Positions 8,090 to 15,898 are shown, counted from the first letter of the stretch. The stretch: DNA of 33,929 bases from Dehalococcoidia bacterium (GCA_002712585.1 PAUC01000034.1:10317-44245); one strand, 5' to 3'. Numbers and translations are program-made. Notes: generated by a model from the letters alone, not told the origin.

Positions 8090-8113
8090 TCCGTATACTA
8101 TACGGAGTTTTTT
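8090..8113 (+). terminator. Intrinsic-terminator-like hairpin 1 upstream of the RRM gene
   Basis: TCCGTA (8090-8095) pairs with TACGGA (8101-8106) around TACTA, followed by G and six T. It could equally close as an 8-bp stem with a one-base loop. It points toward the RRM gene, about 80 bp ahead of its start. Confidence 0.5.
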
Positions 8114-8118
8114 GAAAC

Positions 8119-8148
8119 TGAGCATGTTTATTGCTCAAATGTTTTTTT
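8119..8148 (+). terminator. Intrinsic-terminator-like hairpin 2 upstream of the RRM gene
   Basis: TGAGCA (8119-8124) pairs with TGCTCA (8132-8137) with a 7-base loop, followed by AATG and seven T. It is the second tandem terminator-like element, and only about 45 bp separate it from the RRM start. Together the two may block read-through from upstream or attenuate RRM transcription. Confidence 0.45.
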
Positions 8149-8193
8149 AAACATAAAACGATTCACGCTGGCAATCAGCTTAAGGAGTAGGTG

Positions 8194-8448
8194 TTGAGGA
8201 TTTACGTTGGTAACCTGCCGTATACGACGCAGGATGAAGATTTGAATGAGGCTTTTTCGGCATTCGGTGAGGTCGAGTCGACCATAGTTATTAGAGACAG
8301 AGAGACAGGGCGTTCCAGAGGCTTCGGGTTTGTGGAAATGTCTGATGGTTCCTCTGCGACCGCTGCCATTGAGTCTTTAAATGGAAAGAACTTTCAGGGC
8401 CGTAATTTGACGGTAAATGAGGCTAAACCTCGGGAGAACCGCTTCTAG
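8194..8448 (+). CDS. Single-RRM RNA-binding protein
   Basis: An 84-residue protein that is one RNA-recognition motif: RNP2 IYVGNL (3-8) and RNP1 RGFGFVEM (42-49), ending in a short basic tail. Such proteins occur in cyanobacteria, Chloroflexota and others. They bind single-stranded RNA and are often cold-induced; cold induction here is inferred. TTG at 8194 is preferred because AGGAG (8183-8187) then sits 6 bases away. GTG at 8191 would leave only 3 and would add one residue before the usual family N-terminus. The leader contains two terminator-like hairpins. No C-terminal Gly-rich extension is present. Confidence 0.93.
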   Translation: MRIYVGNLPYTTQDEDLNEAFSAFGEVESTIVIRDRETGRSRGFGFVEMSDGSSATAAIESLNGKNFQGRNLTVNEAKPRENRF

Positions 8449-8472
8449 CTGTAACCAGAGTTACGTGTAGGT

Positions 8473-8649
8473 TTGTAGTTAGTTCTACAACGCGGTGTGT
8501 TCTTTATCATGGCGGTATAGATTGATTCTGTTGTGTGGTTAGAGGTCTAACATGTTAAGCGTGTCGGCCTCTACCGCCGGTCTATGCCTTAAGGATTGGC
8601 GTCCGCGTACTACATTGAGGCCCACCTCCGCCCACTGGATACTCAGTGG
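8473..8649. other. GC-richer cluster of inverted repeats (candidate structured RNA)
   Basis: Between the RRM gene and the Nudix gene lie three dyads. The first is TTGTAG/CTACAA (8473-8490). The second is a composite arm with GGCGGT (8511-8516) facing ACCGCC (8573-8578), AGAGG (8541-8545) facing CCTCT (8568-8572), and an inner TAACATGTTA. The third is CCACTG/CAGTGG (8632-8649). The stretch is visibly richer in G+C than its surroundings and has no convincing ORF. The first hairpin could be the RRM terminator, although no T-run follows. I do not recognise a known RNA family. Confidence 0.35.
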
Positions 8650-8679
8650 ATTAAGAGCAAATACCTATTTGGTTTTAGC

Positions 8680-9198
8680 TTACCTATCCTGCTGCGTTGT
8701 ACCCAGCTTACTTCTAGCAAGATTGATTGCTCGTAAGCTCAGGAGTCTTACGTCATCTGGTATGGTGATCATTTGCCCAAGGTTATTGGTCATGGCTTCG
8801 TTGTTTAACAATTGATGTTGGGTAACGAGGAGCCAGCCTTTCTTTAAGGAGTGGAGTGTTTTCGGCCCACGACAGAAATAGATCATGTCGATATGTTGAT
8901 GATATCCTGTCTGAGGGTCATCGATATCTTCTATCATTACTGTGACCGGTGGGTAGATTTGCTGAGGATAGGAGATGTCTAGGAGGGGTTCTTGGGGAAT
9001 AATTACTGCTTCTAAGCCGGTTTCTTCAGTTATCTCTCTGTGTAATGCTTGGACAGGGTCTTCGTTGGGCTCTATATGTCCGCCTGGTGGGAGAAACGCT
9101 CCTACTTTGCTATGCCAATGAAGTAATATTGATTCATTTACCACAACATATCCAGTGGCTGTGAAATGGCGAATGTTTTGTTTTGAATGGCCTGTCAC
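8680..9198 (-). CDS. Nudix hydrolase
   Basis: A 172-residue protein with a perfect Nudix box at 40-62: GHIEPNEDPVQALHREITEETGL, i.e. G-x5-E-x7-R-E-U-x-E-E-x-G-U. The box places Mg2+ for hydrolysis of a nucleoside diphosphate linked to another group. FTATGYVVVNESILLHWHSK at the N-terminus is the usual first strand pair. The substrate cannot be read from sequence; the layout resembles NUDIX enzymes annotated for (d)NTP or ADP-ribose clean-up. The start is GTG at 9198 with no clear ribosome site. The 3' side faces the hairpin cluster at 8473-8649. Confidence 0.9.
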   Translation of the reverse strand: MTGHSKQNIRHFTATGYVVVNESILLHWHSKVGAFLPPGGHIEPNEDPVQALHREITEETGLEAVIIPQEPLLDISYPQQIYPPVTVMIEDIDDPQTGYHQHIDMIYFCRGPKTLHSLKKGWLLVTQHQLLNNEAMTNNLGQMITIPDDVRLLSLRAINLARSKLGTTQQDR

Positions 9199-9222
9199 AA
9201 GAAATTATTAGCTCACATCACG

Positions 9223-10566
9223 CTATAGAATGCCTTCAGATTTAAGGTCTCTTAGAGAAAGTTCGAAAGCTTCTATGGTTTGATCTATTTGTTCTTCCGT
9301 GTGAGCAGATGAGACCATGAACACCTGGCCACCCATTACATGTACGTCATGAGTAAGCATGGCTTTCGTTAGATACCCTTTTCTCACACCCGTCATGTTT
9401 TTTCGAACTTCCTCATAGGATAGATCTGGGGATTCTAAATCAGTAGACTTCGAAGGATATTTTCCAAAGAAAGGATTTACAATAGACGCAATTCCATAGG
9501 CGAAACCAGGTATATTCGTTGATTCGAACGCGGAATTTAGGCCAGTTCTTAGACGAGCTGCCATAGCGTCTGCCACTTGATTAACTGGCTCATTCGCGAT
9601 CATGTTTAAACCAACAATCCCGGCGATTGCAGTAGGTGGATTTCCATTAAACGTTCCTCCCTGCCCTATCCTCCGGTTATTATCCCAGTCAGGGTCTCCC
9701 TTGAAGGACATCATTTCTAAAATGTCAGATCTGCCTGCAATGGCAGCGCCAGGCATGCCTCCTGCTACTATCTTCCCGAAAACGCTTATATCTGGCTGAA
9801 CGTTATATCGGATTTGGGCACCGCCTTTGGAAATTCTGAAACCAGTGATAGTCTCGTCGAACATGAGGACGACATTATGCTGACTAGTCAAATCCCTTAG
9901 TCCTTTGAGAAACGTTTTGGGTTGTAGCGGGAAGCAAGCGTAATGAGCTCCTGTGGGTTCCAACATGACAACCCCTATATCCGGGTGTTCTTTAAGGGCT
10001 TTTTCGACTTCGCCTAAATCTGGTTTTACCACCACCACCATATCCATTATGGCCTGAGGGACAAATGCAGGTCCTGCATTTCCTTGGGATGGTAATGCAT
10101 ATTCATGCCAACCGTGGAAATGCTCTTCGAATTTAAGGATCTTAGATTTTCCATTGAAAGCTCGAATGCAACGTAGCGCTAGATAAGTTGATTCTGTACC
10201 TGAATTGGTAAATCGTACTTGTTCTAACCATGGGACCAAATTCTTGACTGATTTGGCCCATTCGATTTCGAAAAGAGTGCTACCTCCTAGATGTGTTCCC
10301 CTAGCCACTTGTGAGGATATGGCCTCCACAATCTTTGGATGAGCGTGACCTTGGAGCAGTGAGCCGTTTCCCATTACGAAGTCGATTATGGTGTTATCAT
10401 CCAGGTCAAATTTAACTCCCCCGGATCCCGAGTTGAAATATACAGGGAATGGTTCAGCATGACGATTCTGGTGAGTTATTCCACTTGGGAAGAATTCAAC
10501 AGCTGTCTTGAAAGCGTTTGCTGAGCTGGGGAACTTCTTGATATAACGGTCGTCTATTGAGGGCAT
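9223..10566 (-). CDS. Class-III PLP aminotransferase, glutamate-1-semialdehyde aminomutase-like
   Basis: A 447-residue fold-type I PLP enzyme (from ATG 10566). It has NSGTES for phosphate binding (121-126), FDETITGFR with the PLP-ring Asp (236-244), and K265 in FGKIVAGGMPG as the Schiff-base lysine. It aligns in style with HemL-like class-III aminotransferases, which are often promiscuous. The upstream in-frame extension to 10656 is rejected because GGAG lies about 7 bases before 10566 and the family N-terminus starts there. No haem-pathway gene is near, so true HemL is unlikely. The substrate is unknown, with amino-acid or amine transamination most likely. Neighbours on the same strand are Nudix and YvcK. 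Confidence 0.85.
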   Translation of the reverse strand: MPSIDDRYIKKFPSSANAFKTAVEFFPSGITHQNRHAEPFPVYFNSGSGGVKFDLDDNTIIDFVMGNGSLLQGHAHPKIVEAISSQVARGTHLGGSTLFEIEWAKSVKNLVPWLEQVRFTNSGTESTYLALRCIRAFNGKSKILKFEEHFHGWHEYALPSQGNAGPAFVPQAIMDMVVVVKPDLGEVEKALKEHPDIGVVMLEPTGAHYACFPLQPKTFLKGLRDLTSQHNVVLMFDETITGFRISKGGAQIRYNVQPDISVFGKIVAGGMPGAAIAGRSDILEMMSFKGDPDWDNNRRIGQGGTFNGNPPTAIAGIVGLNMIANEPVNQVADAMAARLRTGLNSAFESTNIPGFAYGIASIVNPFFGKYPSKSTDLESPDLSYEEVRKNMTGVRKGYLTKAMLTHDVHVMGGQVFMVSSAHTEEQIDQTIEAFELSLRDLKSEGIL

Positions 10567-10700
10567 AATTCGCTCCACTATATGATTCAAACGTTGGAAA
10601 AACTTGGGCAAGTCTAGCATATGAAATAGGAGCCAACAAACGTGATGCGTGTTCACTAACTCACATGGATCGAGAGCTAATGTAAATCCTAGAAACGGTT

Positions 10701-11672
10701 TCAGGATTCATTTATTATGGTCAATAAAGCCTCACTTAACTTGGTTGGATCGTGCCTGGCATAAACGTTTTTAGATATTAAGGGAAGAGCCACAACTCTG
10801 CCGACTAAGGGTTTGCAGTTCATTATGTCTAGTTTTACTGGTTGTTGGCCAGCTGAGGAATATTTTTTGTACTGTCGTTCATTAAGTTTCTCATTATTAA
10901 TTAATAGATAATCTAAAGGCTCAAAATATCCGAGATATTTACAAACTAAACGAAGGAAATCTGAAGCTTGAAATCCAGTACTTTCACCGGGCTTTGTCAT
11001 AAGATTACATACATATACTTTTTGTGCCTTGGAATTTCTAATTGCTTCGGAAATCCCGTCAACAAGAAGGTTGGGTAGAATGCTTGTGTAAATATCTCCG
11101 GGCCCTATTACGATCGTATCTGCTTTTAGAATTGCGTTTAATGAAGGGGCAAAAGCAAAGGCTTTGGGCTCCATGTAGATAGATTCTATTGGCACATCCA
11201 AATCGTGATATCTCTGACCAATTTCGGATTCACCGACTAGCTCTGTTCCGTTTTGCAGTCGTGCTTTTAAGATTGAATTAGTTAACGTGACAGGAATTAC
11301 TTGGCCCTGTATTTTTAGCAATTTTGATGCTGCTGCGATAGCATTTGGCACGTCACCGGTAATTTCTGTGAGAGCTGCTAGGGCCAGATTTCCAAAACTA
11401 TGACCACTCAGGCCCCCTGCTCCGTTAAATCGATATCCGAAAAGTTCTTTTAATTGAACTAATGCATCGTTATCGTTGGCTAGTGCAATTAAACATTGAC
11501 GTACGTCCCCTAGGGGTAGTTGTCCGAGCTCTTCTCTCAATCTCCCAGAACTCCCACCGTCATCTGTAGTGGCTACTATAGCCGTCAGGTCTAGGTTATG
11601 TTCTTTCAGCCCTGTAAGGGTTTGGTAGTTACCAGTGCCTCCACCGATCACGACGACTCTTTTTTTAGCCAT
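10701..11672 (-). CDS. yvcK: YvcK/CofD-like gluconeogenesis factor
   Basis: A 323-residue protein with the YvcK signatures GGGTG (10-14), ATTDDGGSSGRLREELG (34-50), PLGDVRQCL (53-61), a GHSFGNLALAAL block near 90-101, and IGPGDIYTSILPNLLV near 190. In Bacillus and mycobacteria YvcK/CuvA binds UDP-sugars and supports cell-wall synthesis and growth on gluconeogenic carbon. It shares the fold of CofD (the F420 enzyme) but lacks CofD-type extensions, so it is not part of an F420 pathway with cofE. ATG at 11672 is clear. The usual yvcJ/whiA partners are absent. Confidence 0.9.
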   Translation of the reverse strand: MAKKRVVVIGGGTGNYQTLTGLKEHNLDLTAIVATTDDGGSSGRLREELGQLPLGDVRQCLIALANDNDALVQLKELFGYRFNGAGGLSGHSFGNLALAALTEITGDVPNAIAAASKLLKIQGQVIPVTLTNSILKARLQNGTELVGESEIGQRYHDLDVPIESIYMEPKAFAFAPSLNAILKADTIVIGPGDIYTSILPNLLVDGISEAIRNSKAQKVYVCNLMTKPGESTGFQASDFLRLVCKYLGYFEPLDYLLINNEKLNERQYKKYSSAGQQPVKLDIMNCKPLVGRVVALPLISKNVYARHDPTKLSEALLTIINES

Positions 11673-11810
11673 AGTTTTTATCTCGCGTCCGACGGAAGTT
11701 GTAGATTATGTTTTAATAGCATTAGTTGACAATGATTTGGTCAAGATGAGAAGCAATTTGGTTGGTTGTCAGGGAGACGGTTTGGACTGGCCTTGGGCCA
11801 CTAACCAATG

Positions 11811-11835
11811 TAATCCACTTTTTAATAGTGGATTA
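11811..11835 (-). terminator. Strong hairpin immediately after the YbaK-like gene
   Basis: TAATCCACT (11811-11819) and AGTGGATTA (11827-11835) form a perfect 9-bp stem with a 7-base loop, beginning one base after the minus-strand stop. There is no T-run on the minus strand after it, so it may stabilise the mRNA 3' end or act as a weak terminator before yvcK. Confidence 0.35.
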
Positions 11836-11836
11836 T

Positions 11837-12370
11837 TTAAGTGGTTGGTATCCCAAGATCCTCTATAATCACGGTGTTAGGGAGAGAGGCAAGCAGTCTA
11901 CCTGAGACAATTAATTTTGTATTTCTGTTCCCTCCTCCAATAATTACCTTTTCTAAAGGTATGATAGCTTTATCAATCAAGATTGGCCATTCCCTGGGAA
12001 GTCCTATAGGAGTTACTCCTCCGTATTCCATTTTGGATTCTTCTAGAGTGTAATCCATAGGAGCCATAGATATTTTGCTGGCGTCAAGATATTTTTTTAC
12101 CAACCTATTAATGTCCGCTCTAGTTGATGCTAGAACTATACATGCTGCAATGGTAATTCGACTGCCACGCCTTGCTTGCACTACTACGCAGTTAGCTGAA
12201 TGATCTATTGGCCAGTCGTACTGTTTGCAGAATTCAGTGGTATCGGCAAAATTTGGGTCTATCTGGATTAATCCAATTTGAGATTCTAGGCCTTGATTTA
12301 GGATTCCAGAGCGCACAACATTTGGAATAAGAGTTGTCTCGGAAGATATCGCTAACAAATTCAGCTCCAT
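11837..12370 (-). CDS. YbaK/ProX-family aminoacyl-tRNA deacylase-like protein
   Basis: A 177-residue YbaK-domain protein. It contains NCVVVQARRGSR around 60-71 and the late GGVTPIGLPREWPILIDKAI followed by VIIGGGNRNTKLIVSG, the typical GVxPxG and GGGxR patterns of the editing-domain superfamily. Members hydrolyse mis-acylated tRNAs such as Cys- or Ala-tRNAPro; the specific tRNA is not evident here. Its ATG overlaps the stop of the upstream dipeptidase gene (TAATG), so the two are translated together. A strong hairpin follows its stop. Confidence 0.85.
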   Translation of the reverse strand: MELNLLAISSETTLIPNVVRSGILNQGLESQIGLIQIDPNFADTTEFCKQYDWPIDHSANCVVVQARRGSRITIAACIVLASTRADINRLVKKYLDASKISMAPMDYTLEESKMEYGGVTPIGLPREWPILIDKAIIPLEKVIIGGGNRNTKLIVSGRLLASLPNTVIIEDLGIPTT

Positions 12371-13557
12371 TATAGGAGTGCCTGTGATGACCCTTGATTT
12401 GCTTGTAGTTCTTGCGCAATCTTTTCAACCTGTCGCATTACCCGCAAAATATTTCCACCTAATATCTTAATAATATCTTCGTCTGCGTAGTTCCTATGAA
12501 GCAATTCGGCTGTCAGCATAGGATATTGTGACACATCCTCTAGCCCTTTCGGCACACTTGGAACGCCGTCAAAATCGCTGCCAATTCCAATATGTTCTAT
12601 GCCAATTACGCTGCGAATATGGTCTATGTGGTCGGCTACGTCCGTCACTTTGGCTATAGGCTTAGGGTTGTCCGCATCCCAGCGTTTCATTGTGCCGGTC
12701 TCAGAATATTTAGTGCTATTTGTCGACGATTGGAATTGTTTTCTCTCCAGTTCCCATTCATAAACGACTTGTGACACAAATTGAGGAACAAATGTGACCA
12801 TTATAACTCCCCCATTTTTGGAGAGTCGTCTTAGTACGTCATCTGGTACATTTCTGGGATTATCGGTGAGTGCACGTGCTGACGAATGACTGAAGATTAC
12901 CGGTACCATACTTGTATCTAGACTGGCATTCATAGTCTCCACCGAAACGTGAGAGAGATCTACTAACATGCCGAGGTGATTCATTTCCCGTACTACCTCA
13001 CGACCGAATTGTGTCAGCCCATGTGCCAATGGTATATCTGTGCATGAGTCTGCCCAGGTGACACTTTTCCAATGGGTTAAAGTCATATAACGAGCACCTA
13101 ATCTATGAAACATTCTTAACGTAGCCAGCGAACTACCAATACAGTGTCCCCCTTCCACTCCTATCAACGAGGCTATCTTGCCTGCTTTGAATGCTCCATC
13201 TACATCGTCGGCTGTAAGGGCTATTTGGAAGGTTTCCGGGTACAAACGAATTAAATTATGTACCACGTCGATTTGCTCCAGAGTTGCTTGCACATAATCC
13301 TTTTTCTTGAGACTAGTTGCTACGTAGACAGACCAGAACTGTCCGCCCAGTCCACCTTCTCTAAGACGAGGGATATCTGTATGAAGCTCTGGTTGATGTT
13401 GGTTAATGTTAAGTCTAGAAAGGACCCGATCAACTTTTGTCCGAAGTTGCCATGGTAGATCATTATGACCGTCAATAAGAGGATGGAGTTTGTGCAACAT
13501 TTTTGCCCGTTCGATAGTCGTCACGGAATATTCGGGACTCTGATCCGACTTATTCAT
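12370..13557 (-). CDS. Membrane dipeptidase family zinc hydrolase (M19)
   Basis: A 395-residue amidohydrolase-fold peptidase with all M19 metal ligands at family spacing: H31 and D33 (DGHNDLP), E134 (GVEGGH), H202 (LSHVS) and H223 (FSHSS). GIGSDFDG appears later. Family members hydrolyse dipeptides, including D-amino-acid and beta-lactam-like bonds. No signal peptide or anchor is seen, so it is cytoplasmic despite the family name. Start ATG at 13557. It leads the run into the YbaK-like gene (overlapping stop and start) and is divergent from the lipoprotein gene across 311 bp. Confidence 0.93.
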   Translation of the reverse strand: MNKSDQSPEYSVTTIERAKMLHKLHPLIDGHNDLPWQLRTKVDRVLSRLNINQHQPELHTDIPRLREGGLGGQFWSVYVATSLKKKDYVQATLEQIDVVHNLIRLYPETFQIALTADDVDGAFKAGKIASLIGVEGGHCIGSSLATLRMFHRLGARYMTLTHWKSVTWADSCTDIPLAHGLTQFGREVVREMNHLGMLVDLSHVSVETMNASLDTSMVPVIFSHSSARALTDNPRNVPDDVLRRLSKNGGVIMVTFVPQFVSQVVYEWELERKQFQSSTNSTKYSETGTMKRWDADNPKPIAKVTDVADHIDHIRSVIGIEHIGIGSDFDGVPSVPKGLEDVSQYPMLTAELLHRNYADEDIIKILGGNILRVMRQVEKIAQELQANQGSSQALL

Positions 13558-13804
13558 TACTTAAACCTTCCTTCCTTATACTTAACAATTTTTGGATGGT
13601 TAATAAGACCAAACAGGTCACAATGCCATTAATAGCCATATTATGGCTGACAATGGAGAGAGTAGGTAGCCTTGGCTTCCTGATTCGCTCCTTTTGGATA
13701 ACCTAAAATAGGCGTTGCCACGTATTCTAGCACGATTATTTCGAGCTATGTAGGCAGATAATATTTGTTCGCATACCTTACACCAGAGGATTAAGTTTTA
13801 AGAT

Positions 13805-13832
13805 CCTGATTTCTGTGTCTGCAGAAATCAGG
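13805..13832. promoter_or_regulatory. 11-bp perfect inverted repeat in the lipoprotein promoter
   Basis: CCTGATTTCTG (13805-13815) and CAGAAATCAGG (13822-13832) flank a 6-base centre. The repeat ends 3 bp before a consensus TATAAT and covers where the -35 element should be, so a repressor or activator bound here would control the promoter. It could also form a hairpin, but no T-run follows on the plus strand. The rest of the 13558-13804 gap shows no gene or known element. Confidence 0.5.
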
Positions 13833-13835
13833 TGA

Positions 13836-13841
13836 TATAAT
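13836..13841 (+). promoter_or_regulatory. -10 box (TATAAT) of the lipoprotein gene
   Basis: A perfect TATAAT sits 27 bp before the ATG at 13869, giving a short leader of about 20 bases. No good -35 is visible; its place is taken by the inverted repeat, which fits an activator-dependent or operator-overlapped promoter. Confidence 0.5.
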
Positions 13842-13868
13842 GAGAGAATCATACTATTTGGTCCGGTT

Positions 13869-15653
13869 ATGCGATTCATTAAATTTGCGGGAACGATAGC
13901 CCTGATAATGGCACTGGGTTGTGGGTCGACTTCAGATCCTGGTGTCAGCCATTCAACTGCCACTCTTTCCGTGACTGGCGGCGATACGGAGGTTCCAGTT
14001 GAAGTAGAATCCGTTAACCTAAGCCCAGATCCATCTCCCGTAACATCAGATCCGCCTACTGTAACACCAGATCCATCTACTATAACTACGGATGTGCCTA
14101 CGAATGCGATTCCAATAGCCCAAAAAGATTCTTCTCCAGAACAGAAGAGTACGGCGTCGGATCTAGATCCCGCAATTCTTTGTGTACTGATTGAAGAGGA
14201 AGCTCAAATTAAATGTGAATCTATGAACGTAGAAGAGGGATCTCAATATAGATGGACCTCTACAGCTACGGACCAGGACATGGGCGGAAGTAAATGGCAG
14301 TTCACTATTAATAAAGAACCGATTGGAGATAAAGAACAAGTATTTCTTGAAATATGCCAGGGTTCCAATTGCCAAACACTAGAAACATCTGTCGATACAT
14401 CAGCTATTTCGTCAGATTCCAATGAGATCGAAAATCCGACCGAATCAAAAACAGACTTAGAGGGTTCATACGAGGAGCATTCGGATAAGGATAATAAGCT
14501 GGATAATATGACGATGCAAAGTGAATATAGTAGAGGGAAATGTGATCCAGATGGGACCCAATACCTCGATTCACCTCCGATGAATGCGGATGAAATAACC
14601 TTTATGAAGCCTATGGGGGTGATGCAGGGCGATCATATTACTCCCATTGATCATATGTATGTGAACTATGAACCCGGCAGTTCCCCTGACGTGCTCGCAA
14701 TGGCTGATGGCCATATTGTACATATAGGACATACAGGAGTAGATCATAGGGTCATTATTGAGTATTCATGTGATCTTTATTCTATCTATATCCATATTCA
14801 TGAACTCGATCCGGATATAGCATCTCAGCTAGACTGGGTGGGAAGTGATAAAGAATCAAAAGGTAGATCCTATACTAGAGTTCCCGTAAGGTCTGGAATG
14901 ATCATTGGAAACCAAACTGGAGATCAGAGCTTTGACCTCTCTGTGGTTGACACCCGTGTGATTCTGTCGGGGTTTGTAGATCTGAGAAACTATCGAGAGG
15001 AATTCTGGAAAAGCCATTGTGTAGATCCCTATGATTACTGGCAAGGTTTGTTCAAAAAACAGCTTCTGGAGAAAACTATAGTGGTCAACGATAATCCTCC
15101 AGGTGGAAAGATTGATTATGACGTTGATGGTAGGCTGATCGGAAATTGGTTTGAAGAGGGCACCGGTGGATATTCAGGCGGTGTCAGAACTGAATCAGAT
15201 CGCCATGGAATAAGTGGGCATTTGGCTATAGCTCCCTCTGCTTTGGTTGAGGATAAACTAATCATTTCGTTTGGTAATTTCCAGAATGAAGGCAGCAGAA
15301 GATTTTTTGCTAACGATGACGCTCCGGATCCCGCGAATGTAGGACCCTCCAGCGGAATAGTGATGTATGAGTTGTGGGATGTGAATCGAGGCCCAGACAG
15401 AGACGGTATTTGTTGTGATGAAGGGTTAGAGGTAGTTGGCACTGGAGAACGTTGGTACGGAGATACTTACCCCGAAGGTGGTCTTACGCCAATTTTCTAC
15501 GACCATATAAGCTCTGTAGTTCTACTTGAAATGCTTGATGAACGGACCATTAAATTAGAAACATTTAATTTGTGGGATGAGAAATTAAAGAAAATGAAAA
15601 CAGCCGAAGAAATCACTCAGTTCACTGATAAATTCAGGATCTTTAACAGATAA
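13869..15653 (+). CDS. Lipoprotein with Ig-like region and M23-like peptidase domain
   Basis: A 594-residue exported protein. The N-terminal hydrophobic stretch ends in the lipobox ALGC (Cys18). A low-complexity Pro/Asp/Thr linker (about 50-80) follows, then a Cys-containing beta-type region (about 98-172) and an acidic linker to about 220. The M23-like part reads GDHITPIDH (254-262, H256/D261), VLAMADGHIVHIG (275-287) and IHIH (308-311, H309-x-H311). These are placed like the HxxxD, beta-core and HxH elements of LytM/M23 metallopeptidases. The C-terminal 250 residues are unrecognised. Whether it cuts anything is uncertain: motif 1 has an extra residue, and many Chloroflexota relatives may only bind. 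It has its own promoter with an operator-like repeat. Confidence 0.75.
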   Translation: MRFIKFAGTIALIMALGCGSTSDPGVSHSTATLSVTGGDTEVPVEVESVNLSPDPSPVTSDPPTVTPDPSTITTDVPTNAIPIAQKDSSPEQKSTASDLDPAILCVLIEEEAQIKCESMNVEEGSQYRWTSTATDQDMGGSKWQFTINKEPIGDKEQVFLEICQGSNCQTLETSVDTSAISSDSNEIENPTESKTDLEGSYEEHSDKDNKLDNMTMQSEYSRGKCDPDGTQYLDSPPMNADEITFMKPMGVMQGDHITPIDHMYVNYEPGSSPDVLAMADGHIVHIGHTGVDHRVIIEYSCDLYSIYIHIHELDPDIASQLDWVGSDKESKGRSYTRVPVRSGMIIGNQTGDQSFDLSVVDTRVILSGFVDLRNYREEFWKSHCVDPYDYWQGLFKKQLLEKTIVVNDNPPGGKIDYDVDGRLIGNWFEEGTGGYSGGVRTESDRHGISGHLAIAPSALVEDKLIISFGNFQNEGSRRFFANDDAPDPANVGPSSGIVMYELWDVNRGPDRDGICCDEGLEVVGTGERWYGDTYPEGGLTPIFYDHISSVVLLEMLDERTIKLETFNLWDEKLKKMKTAEEITQFTDKFRIFNR

Positions 15654-15705
15654 ATATCACAAGGTAGAGAAGAACGATTAGAAAGATACCGATATATGAA
15701 ATGAA

Positions 15706-15735
15706 GAAGATATCTCATTATAGAATCATATCTTC
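15706..15735. terminator. Hairpin between convergent genes
   Basis: GAAGATAT (15706-15713) pairs with ATATCTTC (15728-15735) around a 14-base loop. It lies exactly between the stop of the lipoprotein gene and the stop of the minus-strand micro-protein at 15740, as a shared bidirectional terminator would. There are no long T-runs, so strength is uncertain. Confidence 0.4.
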
Positions 15736-15739
15736 CCAC

Positions 15740-15898
15740 TCACCAAGGACCGACAATAGATATAACAACAAGGGCTAAGGCAATTATAAAGAACAATGTT
15801 GAGAGACCCTGCCTTCTTGTAGGACTTACTGGTATACCAAATATTGCCATTAGATGACATAGGGTTGCTAAGGTCAATACAATTATCGTGAAAATCAT
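15740..15898 (-). CDS. 52-residue two-helix membrane protein
   Basis: An ORF too short for most gene callers. ATG at 15898 to TGA at 15740 encodes 52 residues. A hydrophobic helix MIFTIIVLTLATLCHLMAIF comes first, then a basic turn GIPVSPTRRQG, then a second hydrophobic helix ending IVGPW. AGGGGAG lies about 10 bases before the ATG. This hairpin layout, with positive charges between two membrane segments, argues for a real gene. No function is known. It is convergent with the lipoprotein gene and divergent from the DHH gene. Confidence 0.6.
   Translation of the reverse strand: MIFTIIVLTLATLCHLMAIFGIPVSPTRRQGLSTLFFIIALALVVISIVGPW

Noticed and set aside
7979-8190. Possible fluoride (crcB) riboswitch upstream of the fluoride channel gene
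   Set aside because: On the minus strand upstream of 7978 I find neither the conserved GGCGATGGTGTTC-like 5' part nor the later CTGATGGCTCCT-like part of that riboswitch; only an ordinary ribosome site is present.
8552-8815. 87-codon plus-strand ORF after the RRM gene
   Set aside because: It overlaps the Nudix gene antisense and the dyad cluster, with no ribosome site or protein-like motifs.
9223-10566. True glutamate-1-semialdehyde aminomutase (HemL)
   Set aside because: The fold and motifs are class III, but HemL-like paralogues with other substrates are common and no tetrapyrrole gene is nearby, so a neutral name was kept.
10701-11672. CofD of the F420 pathway, to pair with cofE
   Set aside because: The GGGTG, ATTDDGGSSGRLR and PLGDVRQ patterns and the 323-residue length are those of YvcK.
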